Shown here one piece after another: positions 16,761 through 24,479 of a DNA stretch of 64,000 nt (positions are counted from its first letter, which is position 1; every line of letters starts with the position of its first letter). The stretch comes from Pseudomonadota bacterium (lineage in GTDB: Bacteria > Pseudomonadota > Alphaproteobacteria > Sphingomonadales > Sphingomonadaceae). The notes under the pieces were generated by a model. That model was not told the DNA's origin and made no database searches. It was given only the letters and a program-made list of their open reading frames with translations. The stretch covers positions 186,001-250,000 of the forward strand of contig JAEXFD010000030.1 of assembly GCA_023400405.1 (NCBI GenBank), given 5' to 3'. The translations under genes and the position numbers were made by a program.

Positions 16761-17401
16761 GCCGCACTCTCGCCCGCACGATGATGGCACTGGCAGCCTG
16801 CTTCCTCGGCCAGAGCCGCGCGGAATGGGCCGCCGCGATGCGGGCCGAGTTCGAAACCGCGAGCGCGGAAGGCAGGCCGTTGGCGTTTGCGGCAGGCTGC
16901 CTTGCCGCAGCCGGACGCGAAATCCTGTCGCGCGAGCAAGGCCGCTTCGCCCTGACGACCTATGCCCTGGCGCTAGGCCTGATGATCCCGATGGCGGCAC
17001 TCCAGATCGGATGCGCACTGCTCGGACTTCCCTATCTCTATCCCGGGCATCATGGGCTTCCAGGCGCGCTTCTCGAGGGGCGCGCCCATGAGGCGTTGCT
17101 GCGGGGTGTCTATCAGGCCGCCATTCCGTCGCTGGCGTTGCTCCAACTGTTGATCGCGCTCGGCCAGCTTCGCATCGCCTGGCTGATGCTGGAGGGCGAT
17201 TGGCCGGGCGTGGTGCGGTCGGGCGCCCGCACCTTCGCCGCCGCTGCGACGCTGCTCGTCTTCATGGGCGTGCTCTTCCTGAACGGCCGCCAGGTCCTAT
17301 TGCAGACCGCCGTGCTTGCGATCGAGCTGCTGACCGTCGCGGCCGTGGCACGCCGGCATGCCCAGCTCTTCCCGCCGGCCGCCACCGAACGGCCCGGATA
17401 A
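16757..17401 (+). CDS. Multi-pass membrane protein co-encoded with PadR
   Basis: 214 residues, not recognised beyond its context. The N-terminal 60 residues are amphipathic and soluble, with RAEWAAAMRAEFETAS, a word I associate with proteins encoded next to PadR genes. About four hydrophobic segments follow (near 66-88, 115-137, 155-174 and 178-195), ending in a short charged tail. The 4-bp overlap with padR means the two are translated together, so this is probably the main target of that repressor. It could sense membrane stress or a toxic compound, but nothing in the sequence proves it. Confidence 0.75.
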   Translation: MSRTLARTMMALAACFLGQSRAEWAAAMRAEFETASAEGRPLAFAAGCLAAAGREILSREQGRFALTTYALALGLMIPMAALQIGCALLGLPYLYPGHHGLPGALLEGRAHEALLRGVYQAAIPSLALLQLLIALGQLRIAWLMLEGDWPGVVRSGARTFAAAATLLVFMGVLFLNGRQVLLQTAVLAIELLTVAAVARRHAQLFPPAATERPG

Positions 17402-17542
17402 GCCAATCGCAGCCATTTCGAGTTGCCCGAATTCCGAGGAGCACCGCCTCGGACAGGGAGGCTGCACGCCTGCAATCGGTGCCGCGAGAACACGCGACGT
17501 TTCGCCCAACCCGAGGCCCTGCCTCGCCCCAAGGAGAGATCG

Positions 17543-18082
17543 ATGAAACCTGCCCGCATCCGCTTTGCCACGGCGATCTTCCCGATCGCCGCCGCGCTGC
17601 TCCCCGCCGGCATGTCCGCGCACGCCACGCCACGGGATGGCGCAGGGGCATCCCCCGCTCCGATTGCGGAGCAGTCGCGCTTTCTCGGTTCGTGGGAACT
17701 CGATCTCGGTCGCATGCCCGCGACCTACGGCACGCCCCCGAAGCGCGTCCTCTATCGCTTCTCGGATGTCGGCGAGGGATTCACTCGGCTCGAAGTCGAT
17801 ATCACGGCGCCCGATGGAAGCGTGCGGCACATGGCCGTCCGGTTCCGGCCCGACGGGAAGATGGTGCCGGGCCAGGGCGACACGTCCGAAGCGGACAGCG
17901 CCGCGCTCGAGGCACCGGCCTCCAACGTCCTGGTCATGAGCCTAGCCAAGAACAAGACGCTGGGCTCGGTTCGCGTCTATGCCATCTCGGCAGACGGCCG
18001 CGAAATGACGGAATCCGCGGCCAATGTCGATGGAGACGGAGCGCCGTTCGTTCGCAACTTCCACTTCAAGCGCCTGCCCTGA
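17543..18082 (+). CDS. Small secreted beta-rich protein, unknown function
   Basis: 179 residues with a Sec signal peptide (about 1-28, ending SAHA). The mature part opens with FLGSWELDLGRM, like the opening of lipocalin-like or Y-x-W secreted families, then alternates hydrophobic and polar residues as expected for a beta-barrel or sandwich (GFTRLEVDITAPDGS, MAVRFRPDGK). No catalytic motif is seen. The start is fixed by AAGGAGAG upstream. It lies 141 bp after the PadR-linked membrane gene and converges with the PiT permease gene across a likely bidirectional hairpin. Function unknown. Confidence 0.75.
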   Translation: MKPARIRFATAIFPIAAALLPAGMSAHATPRDGAGASPAPIAEQSRFLGSWELDLGRMPATYGTPPKRVLYRFSDVGEGFTRLEVDITAPDGSVRHMAVRFRPDGKMVPGQGDTSEADSAALEAPASNVLVMSLAKNKTLGSVRVYAISADGREMTESAANVDGDGAPFVRNFHFKRLP

Positions 18083-18098
18083 AGCCCGCGCTGAACGA

Positions 18099-18136
18099 GC
18101 ACGGGCGATCCGGCGAAAGCGACCCGGCGCCCGTGC
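18099..18136. terminator. Bidirectional hairpin between convergent genes
   Basis: GCACGGGCG (18099-18107) pairs with CGCCCGTGC (18128-18136), with an additional inner CCGG/CCGG pairing. It lies between the stops of the small secreted protein (+) and the PiT permease (-). No strong T run, so it may act as a terminator or mRNA 3'-end stabiliser. Confidence 0.5.
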
Positions 18137-18141
18137 CTCAA

Positions 18142-19155
18142 TCAGAATAGCGTCGTCAGCGCGTAGAAGAGCGCGCCCACCGCAGCGGAGGCGGGGATCG
18201 TGATCACCCAGGCCACCACCACGTTGCCTGCCACGCCCCAGCGCACTGCCGAGGCGCGACGCGCGGTCCCGGCACCGATCACCGCGCCGGTGATCGTATG
18301 GGTGGTCGATACTGGAATCCCGAGCCAGGAGGCGGAGAACAGCACGATCGATCCCGAGAGCGATGCGCTGAAGCCCTGATGCTGAGACAGCTTGGTGATT
18401 CGCGAACCCATCGTCTCGATGATCTTCCAGCCCCCGGTCATCGTGCCGAGCGCGATCGCGACATAGCAGCTGATCGCCACCCAATGCGGCACTTCGAACG
18501 GGCCATGCAGATAGCCGGTCGAATAGAGCAGCACGGTGATGATCCCCATGGTCTTCTGAGCATCGTTCAGGCCATGGCTGAGCGAATAGGCGCCGGAGGA
18601 GATCAGATGCAGCACGCGGAAGCTGCGCTCCGCGCGCCCGGCATTCGCACGGCGGAACAGCCAACTCGTCACCAGCATGATCAGCATCGCCAGGATCATG
18701 CCGAGCGTCGGCGAAAGGACGATCGCGATCAGCGTCTTGTTGAGCCCGCTCCATTGCACGCCGCTGAGCCCGGCGTGCGCGACCCCCGAGCCGATCATGC
18801 CCCCCACGAGCGCATGACTCGACGAGGAGGGGATCCCCTTCAGCCAGGTCACGACGTTCCAGAACATCGCCCCGACCAACGCGCCGAACACGACCGACGG
18901 CGTGATCAGGTTGCGGTCGATCAGCCCTTGCCCGATCGTCGCCGCGACCTTGTGGAGGCTCGGAAAGGCGATGGTCAGGAAATAGGCCGCGAAGTTGAAC
19001 AGCGCGGCGAAGGCGACGGCGTGCACCGGCTTGAGCAGCCGCGTGGCGACGACAGTGGCGATCGAGTTCGCGGCATCGTGCAGGCCGTTCAGGAAGTCGA
19101 AGGCAAGCGCGACGGCGATCAGGCCGATCAGCAGCGGCAGGGCAAGATCGTGCAT
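18142..19155 (-). CDS. PiT-family inorganic phosphate permease
   Basis: 337-residue low-affinity phosphate transporter driven by a cation gradient, in the inner membrane. The two PiT repeats are present: the N-terminal signature FDFLNGLHDAANSIATVVAT and the C-terminal copy around SHGLNDAQKTMG, with about ten hydrophobic segments and a conserved GIPVSTTHTITGAVIGAG. The start is placed at 19155 (MHDLALPLL); longer in-frame extensions would run into the upstream gene. It lies 8 bp downstream of a protein ending in a DUF47 (PhoU-like) domain; DUF47-PiT pairs are a standard phosphate-uptake unit. Confidence 0.93.
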   Translation of the reverse strand: MHDLALPLLIGLIAVALAFDFLNGLHDAANSIATVVATRLLKPVHAVAFAALFNFAAYFLTIAFPSLHKVAATIGQGLIDRNLITPSVVFGALVGAMFWNVVTWLKGIPSSSSHALVGGMIGSGVAHAGLSGVQWSGLNKTLIAIVLSPTLGMILAMLIMLVTSWLFRRANAGRAERSFRVLHLISSGAYSLSHGLNDAQKTMGIITVLLYSTGYLHGPFEVPHWVAISCYVAIALGTMTGGWKIIETMGSRITKLSQHQGFSASLSGSIVLFSASWLGIPVSTTHTITGAVIGAGTARRASAVRWGVAGNVVVAWVITIPASAAVGALFYALTTLF

Positions 19156-19163
19156 CGTCGGCG

Positions 19164-20291
19164 TCAGGCGTGGTCGATGACGATGCCGTCGATTTCGTTC
19201 GCGACATCCTCGAACGCGTCGACGATCCGCTCGAGATGCTTGTAGAGTTCGCGCTGGACGGCGAACCGCAGCGGGTCGTTCGGGCCCAATTCGATAAAGG
19301 CGCGCTTCAGCCCCGCCGCGTGGATCTCGTCGGCATGGCTCTCCATCCGCACCAGCCGTTCGGTGAGCTCGTGGAGCCGCGCGCCATTGCGGGCGACGTC
19401 GCGCAGCAGCGGCATCGCCTCCGCGGTGAGCCGCGCCGCATCGACGACGATGCCGGCCATGTCCTTCATTTCGCGTTCGAACAACGTGATCTCGTAAAGA
19501 TCGATCGCCTGCACCGTGGCCTGCATCTCGTCGATCGCGTCGTCCATCGCGCCGATCAATGCCGTGATTGCGCCGCGATCGAACGGCGTCAGAAAGGTTT
19601 CGCGAACCGTGCGCAGCACTTCGCGAATGATTTCGTCGGCATCGTGCTCGCGCTCGATCACTTCGCGGATATGGTCGGCATTCCCATCCTGGAGCAGCCG
19701 CGCAAGCGCATCGGCACCGCTGACCACGGTCGCGGCATGCGCCTCGAACATGTCGAAGAAATTGCCCGTCCTGGGGAGCAGGCGCTGGAACCATGCGAAC
19801 ATGCGATTGACTTTCGTTTCTTGCGCGACAGTGGCGAGAATGCCGACACGCTGCGTTGCGGCCTTGAATTCGGTGGGTCCGAACGAATGGATGAGATCGC
19901 GAAGGTCCGGCTCTTCGACCGCCCCGGCTGCCTCGGCGAGCGTGAACCACCGCCGTTCACGCTCGGCCTGCTCCTTCCAGGCGTCCAGCTCCTGGTTGAC
20001 CGCGAGCGGGAAAACCTCGACGTCGATCATCAGCGAGGCGCCGTTCCGACGGCGCTTGCGATAACGATAGGAGCCGAGTGGCGTCGGGCAGACCAGTCCG
20101 CACACTCCAGCCTCTTCCTCGGCCTCGAGCGCCGCAGCCGCGTGCGCGCTCAGTCCTGTTGCGGGATTGCCCTTCGGGATCACCCAGCGACCGGTTTCAC
20201 GCGAGGTGATCAGCAGGACCTGAGTCGATGCGTCGGGCGCTGCGCTGGAGCTGCGATAGGGCAAGGCAGCGATCTGACGAATGGTAGACAC
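19164..20291 (-). CDS. NUDIX hydrolase fused to DUF47 (PhoU-like) domain
   Basis: 375 residues in one uninterrupted frame. Residues 1-140 are a NUDIX domain of the diadenosine/diphosphoinositol-polyphosphate type: RWVIPKGNP, then a 23-residue Nudix box at 41-63 with the metal-binding E-A-E-EE-A-G-V core but Leu at the usual early Glu and at the Arg of REUxEE. Residues 164-375 are a complete DUF47 domain (MFAWFQRLLPRTGNFFDMFE onward), the usual partner of PiT permeases. No stop or clear ribosome site separates them, although Met164 (19802) is just where stand-alone DUF47 proteins start, so a second shorter product is possible. The PiT gene is 8 bp downstream. It may tie nucleotide- or polyphosphate hydrolysis to phosphate uptake (inference). 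Confidence 0.85.
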   Translation of the reverse strand: MSTIRQIAALPYRSSSAAPDASTQVLLITSRETGRWVIPKGNPATGLSAHAAAALEAEEEAGVCGLVCPTPLGSYRYRKRRRNGASLMIDVEVFPLAVNQELDAWKEQAERERRWFTLAEAAGAVEEPDLRDLIHSFGPTEFKAATQRVGILATVAQETKVNRMFAWFQRLLPRTGNFFDMFEAHAATVVSGADALARLLQDGNADHIREVIEREHDADEIIREVLRTVRETFLTPFDRGAITALIGAMDDAIDEMQATVQAIDLYEITLFEREMKDMAGIVVDAARLTAEAMPLLRDVARNGARLHELTERLVRMESHADEIHAAGLKRAFIELGPNDPLRFAVQRELYKHLERIVDAFEDVANEIDGIVIDHA

Positions 20292-20479
20292 TCCTGCCGG
20301 GACCCGGAGCGGCCTGTTACCGTCTTGCCTCGCATCTCCGCAAGCGCTTGCATGCGCGACGGCCCAATCCCGGCTGCGACGAAACCTTGCTGCACCGCGA
20401 TAAACCGGAGGAACCCGGCATTGAAGCGTTAACCCGGCGCGCGTATTCGATTGGACGGGGATTAGCCGGGGTGGGTTTG

Positions 20480-20710
20480 ATGACCGAGTTCTTCGTGTTC
20501 TGTTATGCGATGCTGACGATGTTCGTGCTGCAGGCGATGCAGCGCAATCGCCGCTTGGACCGTCCGAACCCGCAAATGGTCACGGCGGCTGGCTGGGGCC
20601 TGTTCTCGCTCTCCTCTACCCTGGCGGTGCTGCTCGGGGCCGTCGGCCTCGCCCTTGCGATGGGCGTGCACATGCCCCTTCCCGAAGGGTTCGACGCGCC
20701 GCTATTCTAA
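20480..20710 (+). CDS. Small two-pass membrane protein, hypothetical
   Basis: 76 residues with two hydrophobic segments (about 3-20 and 38-62) separated by a basic, polar loop (QRNRRLDRPNPQ). It begins MTEFFVFCYAMLTMF and ends with GFDAPLF. No family is recognised. The GTTAACC element 46 bp upstream may be part of its control region. It ends 4 bp before the carbonic-anhydrase-like gene, so the two are probably co-transcribed. Confidence 0.65.
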   Translation: MTEFFVFCYAMLTMFVLQAMQRNRRLDRPNPQMVTAAGWGLFSLSSTLAVLLGAVGLALAMGVHMPLPEGFDAPLF

Positions 20711-20714
20711 GCGG

Positions 20715-21239
20715 ATGCCGCGTTACGCCATTGCCGGGCAAGCCCCGCAGATCGCCGAGGACGCCTGGGTCGCGCCGAGCGCCGACCTGATCGGGGACGT
20801 CCGCCTCGCCTCGCTTTCAAGCGTCTGGTTCGGCGCCGTGATCCGCGCCGACAACACGCCGATCGTCGTCGGTGCCCGGTCGAACGTGCAGGATGGTGCC
20901 ATGCTCCACTCCGATCCGGGGGCGCCCTGCACGATCGGCGAAGACGTGACGATCGGCCATCACGCGATCCTGCACGGCTGCACGATCGGCGACCGCACCC
21001 TGATCGGCATGGGTGCCACCATCCTCAACCGGGCCGCGATCCCCGAGGACTGCATCGTCGGCGCCGGCGCGCTGGTTACCGAGGGCAAGAGCTTTCCCCC
21101 GGGCTCTCTGATCGTCGGCAGCCCGGCCAAGGCAATCCGCCCGCTCGACGACATGCAAAGGGCGATGCTCAAGGCGAGTGCGACTCTCTACGCCGCCAAG
21201 CAGCGCGACTATGCGACGGGTCTGATCCGAGTCGATTGA
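20715..21239 (+). CDS. Gamma-carbonic anhydrase family protein (left-handed beta-helix)
   Basis: 174-residue hexapeptide-repeat protein of the gamma carbonic anhydrase / YrdA group, active as a trimer. Isoleucine-rich hexapeptide turns run through most of the chain. Three zinc-ligand histidines sit where the family has them: one in MLHSD and two in GHHAILHG. The ending SLIVGSPAKAIRPL is typical. It may hydrate CO2 or be a ferripyochelin-binding-type acyltransferase relative; activity is often absent in bacterial members. It follows the small membrane gene by 4 bp. Confidence 0.9.
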   Translation: MPRYAIAGQAPQIAEDAWVAPSADLIGDVRLASLSSVWFGAVIRADNTPIVVGARSNVQDGAMLHSDPGAPCTIGEDVTIGHHAILHGCTIGDRTLIGMGATILNRAAIPEDCIVGAGALVTEGKSFPPGSLIVGSPAKAIRPLDDMQRAMLKASATLYAAKQRDYATGLIRVD

Positions 21240-21295
21240 AGCGGGGGTCTGGGGGTAGCGGCGCATGCCGTAGCGTCCGGCGCCCCGACTCGACA

Positions 21296-21328
21296 GCCAT
21301 TCCAGTTTCGCTACAAAACTGGAATGGC
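21296..21328 (+). promoter_or_regulatory. Perfect 13-bp inverted repeat covering the start codon of the flavin oxidoreductase
   Basis: GCCATTCCAGTTT (21296-21308) and AAACTGGAATGGC (21316-21328) are perfect inverted copies around a 7-bp loop. The right arm contains the ATG at 21324-21326. On RNA it would bury the start codon; on DNA it could be a repressor or activator site. There is no Shine-Dalgarno upstream and no T tract after it, so it is not an ordinary terminator. Confidence 0.6.
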
Positions 21329-22271
21329 CCTGCCCCCCCTGTTCGATCGCCTGCGGCTTCCCGTCATCGGTTCGCCGCTGTTCATCATCTCAGTGCCCGA
21401 TCTCGTGATCGCCCAGTGCAAGGCTGGGATCGTCGGCTCCTTTCCGTCGCTCAACGCGCGGCCTGAGAGCCGGCTCGACGAATGGCTCCACCAGATCACC
21501 GAAGAGCTCGCAGCCTGGGACCGCGATCATCCGGAGACGCCGGCCGCGCCGTTCGCCGTCAATCAGATCGTCCATCGTTCCAATCCGCGGCTCGAGCATG
21601 ACGTCGCCGTCTGCGCCAAGTGGAAAGTGCCGATCGTGATCACCTCTCTCGGCGCGCGACCCGAGCTGAACGACGCCGTGCATGGCTGGGGCGGCATTAC
21701 GTTGCACGACGTGATCGACGATCGCTTCGCCCACAAGGCAGTCGAAAAGGGCGCCGATGGGCTGATCCTCGTCGCGGCCGGCGCGGGCGGCCATGCCGGT
21801 CGGCTCAACCCCTTCGCCTTCGTCCAGGAAGTGCGCGAATGGTTCGACGGGCCGCTGATCCTGTCGGGCGCGATCGCCACTGGTCGGGCGATCCTGGCGG
21901 CGCAAGTGCTCGGTGCGGACCTCGCCTATATCGGCTCGCCGTTTATCGCGACCGAGGAAGCCAACGCGGTGCCCGCCTACAAGCAGGCGATCGTCGACGG
22001 CACCGCGGAAGACATCGTCTATTCAAACCTGTTCACCGGCGTGCACGGCAATTACCTGCGCCAGTCGATCGTCAATGCCGGGCTCGACCCGGAAAACCTG
22101 CCGGTCAGCGATCCGAGCGCGATGAACTTCGGCGGCGCCAAGGCGTGGAAAGACATCTGGGGCTCGGGCCAGGGCATCGGCGCGGTCCACGCCGTGGAGC
22201 CCGCGGCGGCGCGGATCGCACGGATGAAGGCTGAATATGACGCGGCCCGCGAGGCGCTGGGCGGCGACTAG
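21324..22271 (+). CDS. NAD(P)H-dependent flavin oxidoreductase (nitronate monooxygenase family)
   Basis: 315-residue FMN-binding TIM-barrel of the 2-nitropropane dioxygenase / nitronate monooxygenase group. The opening LPPLFDRLRLPVIGSPLFI is conserved; the FMN phosphate loops appear as AAGAGGHAG and LSGAIATGRAILAAQVLGAD. The ending has YDAAREAL. It oxidises nitronates or, in some subgroups, reduces quinones or enoyl substrates; the exact reaction is not readable. The ATG lies inside a perfect inverted repeat (21296-21328) and lacks a ribosome site, suggesting regulated or leaderless translation. It converges with rcdA. Confidence 0.9.
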   Translation: MALPPLFDRLRLPVIGSPLFIISVPDLVIAQCKAGIVGSFPSLNARPESRLDEWLHQITEELAAWDRDHPETPAAPFAVNQIVHRSNPRLEHDVAVCAKWKVPIVITSLGARPELNDAVHGWGGITLHDVIDDRFAHKAVEKGADGLILVAAGAGGHAGRLNPFAFVQEVREWFDGPLILSGAIATGRAILAAQVLGADLAYIGSPFIATEEANAVPAYKQAIVDGTAEDIVYSNLFTGVHGNYLRQSIVNAGLDPENLPVSDPSAMNFGGAKAWKDIWGSGQGIGAVHAVEPAAARIARMKAEYDAAREALGGD

Positions 22272-22284
22272 GTCGCGGTGACGC

Positions 22285-22743
22285 CTATAACGACGCGGCG
22301 AGGCGATCGATCATCGAGCGCGCCGGGCTGTCGAGGATCAGTGGATCGTCGAGCGACGCATCGAGTCGAGCGACCCGGCGATAGAGGTCCTGGCTGGTTC
22401 GGATGATCGATACGGCCTGATCGGGAAGCACTGAGAACAGGCCTTCGTCGGTTTCCGGCGCGTTGCCCAGGCGGCGCGACGGCGCGAGCGCCTCGCTCGG
22501 CGCGATCTCGCCGGCATCGACTGCCCGCTGCGTGAGAAGCCAAGCGATGAGATGCATCAGCCGCGTCGTCACCTTGAGCGATTCGCACGAAAAGGCCACG
22601 CGATTGAACGCGTCGAGCAGGTCGCGCTCGGCCCGGCCCATCTCGTCGAAATAGGCGCGCGCCTCATCGGCCAGCAGCATCGCCTCGACATAGAGCGAAT
22701 CGACCAGCCTACGGCGAATCTGCGCGGTTTCGCGGTGCCCCAT
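22285..22743 (-). CDS. rcdA: RcdA-like regulator of CtrA degradation (DUF1465)
   Basis: 152-residue helical protein of the DUF1465 family. The Caulobacter member, RcdA, is an adaptor that helps deliver CtrA and other substrates to the ClpXP protease. Family words visible are LYVEAMLLADEARAYFDEMG near the N-terminus and SCESLKVTTRLMHLIAWLLTQ in the middle, followed by a flexible C-terminal third. Finding it together with DUF465 proteins is typical of alphaproteobacteria. No ribosome site was checked in detail; the start fits the family. CtrA itself is not in the window. Confidence 0.85.
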   Translation of the reverse strand: MGHRETAQIRRRLVDSLYVEAMLLADEARAYFDEMGRAERDLLDAFNRVAFSCESLKVTTRLMHLIAWLLTQRAVDAGEIAPSEALAPSRRLGNAPETDEGLFSVLPDQAVSIIRTSQDLYRRVARLDASLDDPLILDSPARSMIDRLAASL

Positions 22744-22813
22744 GACCAGGGAGGTGCCACAGCCGGACCCGCAACGAAACGGGAAATTTCGGCCGCCGTC
22801 CCGATCCGATCCA

Positions 22814-23011
22814 TCAGGCGATGATGTCGGGGATCAACTGATCCTCAAGCAGCGCGATCTCGTCGCGAAGCAGCAATTTGCGCTTCTTGAGGCGCGCGAC
22901 CTGGAGCTGGTCGGCAGTGCCGGTGCCCGTCAGCGCGACGATCGCCGCATCGAGATCGCGATGTTCGGAGCGAAGGCCCTCGAGCCGCCTCAGGATTTCC
23001 CTCTCGTCCAT
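22814..23011 (-). CDS. DUF465 (YdcH-like) small coiled-coil protein
   Basis: 65 residues, almost entirely helical, with EILRRLEGLRSEHRDLD and the family signature LKKRKLLLRDEIALLE. The start at 23011 is chosen because GGGAG lies eight bases upstream; a longer in-frame extension lacks a ribosome site. A second DUF465 gene lies divergently 168 bp away. The function of this widespread family is unknown; they form short antiparallel coiled coils. Confidence 0.85.
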   Translation of the reverse strand: MDEREILRRLEGLRSEHRDLDAAIVALTGTGTADQLQVARLKKRKLLLRDEIALLEDQLIPDIIA

Positions 23012-23179
23012 CGCGAACGCTCCCGTACTGCGTTTCCCCTGCACCAGTCGGGCGGGCATCGCAACGGATCATCGCGGCTTTTCCGCATACCGTCGATTAG
23101 GGACGAATCCGACGCGACAAAGCTGTGGAAAAGTGATCTACTCCTGCGTTCCGGCCACCCGCAGAAGGAGACTGCTTCC

Positions 23180-23332
23180 ATGCAGAATGCGCATTTCTCG
23201 GCTCTCTCGGCCAAGCACTCGGTGCTCGACCAGCGAATCGCTGCAGAATCGCAGCGGCCCGCCCCGGACCAGATGGTCCTCGCTTCGCTCAAGAAGCAGA
23301 AGCTTCGTATCAAGGAAGAGATGGAGCGCTGA
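23180..23332 (+). CDS. DUF465 (YdcH-like) small coiled-coil protein
   Basis: 50 residues, with KHSVLDQRIAAESQRPAPD and the hallmark LKKQKLRIKEEMER at the C-terminus. ATG 23180 follows AGAAGGAG at good spacing. It is a paralogue of the protein encoded divergently at 22814-23011; both share the LKK-x-KL-x-x-(K/R)DE-like ending. Function unknown. A stable GCAA-capped hairpin follows the stop and probably ends the transcript. Confidence 0.85.
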   Translation: MQNAHFSALSAKHSVLDQRIAAESQRPAPDQMVLASLKKQKLRIKEEMER

Positions 23333-23345
23333 GGCGTTCGCAACG

Positions 23346-23369
23346 GGGGTGTGGCGCAAGCCGCACCCC
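23346..23369 (+). terminator. GCAA-tetraloop hairpin after the DUF465 gene
   Basis: GGGGTGTGGC (23346-23355) pairs with GCCGCACCCC (23360-23369) with one G-U pair and a GCAA tetraloop. It lies 13 bp after the stop codon. No T run, so Rho-independent action is uncertain. Confidence 0.55.
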
Positions 23370-23407
23370 GACAGGGGCGCTTCCCGGTTCCGATTATCTA
23401 GATTGAA

Positions 23408-23785
23408 TCAACGCGGCGGCAGCAACGGCGGCTTGACGTAGGTCGGCGTGTGCGCGCCCTGCCCCACCGGCTTGCGCGCCAGCTTCGGATCGATTCCCTT
23501 GTCGAAGGCGACGCCGACGCGACCGTCGGTCGACCAGGCGATCTTGCCCGCGAGCCAGCCGAGACCGCGGACCTCCACTTCGACTTCCGTGCCGCGTTCC
23601 ACCGGGATCGCGTATTCAGCCATCAGCCCTCCAGCCGACAGGTTGCGCACGCGCACCTGATCGACGGTCCGCCCCGCGATCCGAAACTGCGCGACGAGCA
23701 AGAGGCTGTCGCGCGAATCGGTTCGCTGGCTTGCGAAGTCCTCGGCCGACAATGTCGCCGGAGGGTCGTTGGAGAACTCATCCAT
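23408..23785 (-). CDS. PilZ-domain protein (c-di-GMP binding)
   Basis: 125 residues forming a single PilZ domain. Both ligand motifs are intact: RxxxR as RTDSR and the NxSxxG motif as NLSAGG, so it should bind cyclic di-GMP. The C-terminal tail is proline-rich (YVKPPLLPPR). The start at 23785 (MDEFSNDPP) is chosen because upstream sequence loses domain character; the ribosome site is weak. It lies downstream of dksA on the same strand, but an intrinsic terminator separates them. A GTTAACC element lies 66 bp upstream. The output partner is unknown. Confidence 0.88.
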   Translation of the reverse strand: MDEFSNDPPATLSAEDFASQRTDSRDSLLLVAQFRIAGRTVDQVRVRNLSAGGLMAEYAIPVERGTEVEVEVRGLGWLAGKIAWSTDGRVGVAFDKGIDPKLARKPVGQGAHTPTYVKPPLLPPR

Positions 23786-23898
23786 CCGTTCAGCTCGAAA
23801 ACGCAAAATGACGTCCTGCCGCACTACAGCAGCAATCCCTGTCGAAACCGTTAACCCAGTCGCTCCACGCCCGCCCGAACGCGCCGAAACGGAGCAAC

Positions 23899-23922
23899 AA
23901 AAAAGAGGCCGCGGCCCCTCTA
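23899..23922 (-). terminator. Intrinsic terminator of dksA
   Basis: Read on the minus strand, a GC-rich stem with AGAGG/CCTCT outer pairs (23905-23922) is followed by six T (23904-23899). The stem overlaps the dksA TAG codon. It would end the dksA transcript before pilZ. Confidence 0.75.
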
Positions 23923-24387
23923 TTCGTCTCGCGACACCTTCTCGTTGCGCTCGTGGCGCTCTTGCGCCTCGACCGTCATCGTCGCGATGGGCCGGGCCTC
24001 CAGCCTTGCGAGGCTGATCGGCTCGCCCGTCACTTCGCAATAGCCATATTCGCCTTCGTCGATCCGGCGCAGCGCCGCTTCGATCTTGGCGATCAGCTTG
24101 CGCTGGCGGTCGCGGGTGCGCAGCTCGATCGACCAGTCCGTCTCGCTCGAAGCGCGATCGGTGAGATCGGCCTCGCGCAGCGAATCGGTCTGCAACTGGT
24201 TGAGCGTGCCCGCCGCCTCGCGATAGATGGCCTCTTTCCAGGCCATGAGCTTGCCGCGGAAATATTCCTGCTGGCGCGGGTTCATGAAGGGTTCGTCGTT
24301 GCTCGGCCGATAGCCGTCGCCGCCGTCATTCGCGGCAGGAGGAACGCCTTTACCCGGTTCGTCGATACGATCCAAAACTGTAGCCAT
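23920..24387 (-). CDS. dksA: DksA-type RNA polymerase-binding regulator lacking zinc cysteines
   Basis: 155-residue DksA/TraR-family protein that binds the RNA polymerase secondary channel and works with ppGpp. The coiled-coil part includes FRGKLMAWKEAIYREA and ASSETDWSIELRTRDR, with acidic tip residues; the C-terminal part is GEYGYCEVTGEPISLARLEA. Classical DksA has four zinc Cys; here only one Cys remains (GYCEVT), the others being Thr, Thr and Ala, as in alphaproteobacterial versions. The fold must therefore be zinc-independent. The ATG at 24387 follows GGAGAG; a GTG at 24393 is less likely. A promoter is visible at 24451-24479 and a terminator at its end. Confidence 0.9.
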   Translation of the reverse strand: MATVLDRIDEPGKGVPPAANDGGDGYRPSNDEPFMNPRQQEYFRGKLMAWKEAIYREAAGTLNQLQTDSLREADLTDRASSETDWSIELRTRDRQRKLIAKIEAALRRIDEGEYGYCEVTGEPISLARLEARPIATMTVEAQERHERNEKVSRDE

Positions 24388-24450
24388 CCCCACTCTCCAC
24401 AGCGGTTCGCCGGTCGGCCGAGCCGCACGGAGACCGTTTGCCCTGCGCGG

Positions 24451-24479
24451 CCTATACTTACGCGCGGTCTTGCCGACAA
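24451..24479 (-). promoter_or_regulatory. Likely dksA promoter
   Basis: On the minus strand, TTGTCG (-35, 24479-24474) and TATAGG (-10, 24456-24451) are separated by exactly 17 bp. The start point would be near 24444, giving a leader of roughly 57 nt before the dksA ATG. Confidence 0.5.

Noticed and set aside
18142..19950. PiT permease as a long protein starting near 19950
   Set aside because: The upstream part is an out-of-frame shadow of the NUDIX-DUF47 gene; the conserved PiT start is at 19155.
21296..21328. Terminator of the carbonic-anhydrase gene
   Set aside because: The stem covers a start codon, lies 57 bp after the stop and has no T tract, so an operator or translational switch is more likely.
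23090..23130. DnaA box or origin signal (TGTGGAAAA near 23126)
   Set aside because: One imperfect box with no cluster or AT-rich unwinding region and no replication genes nearby.
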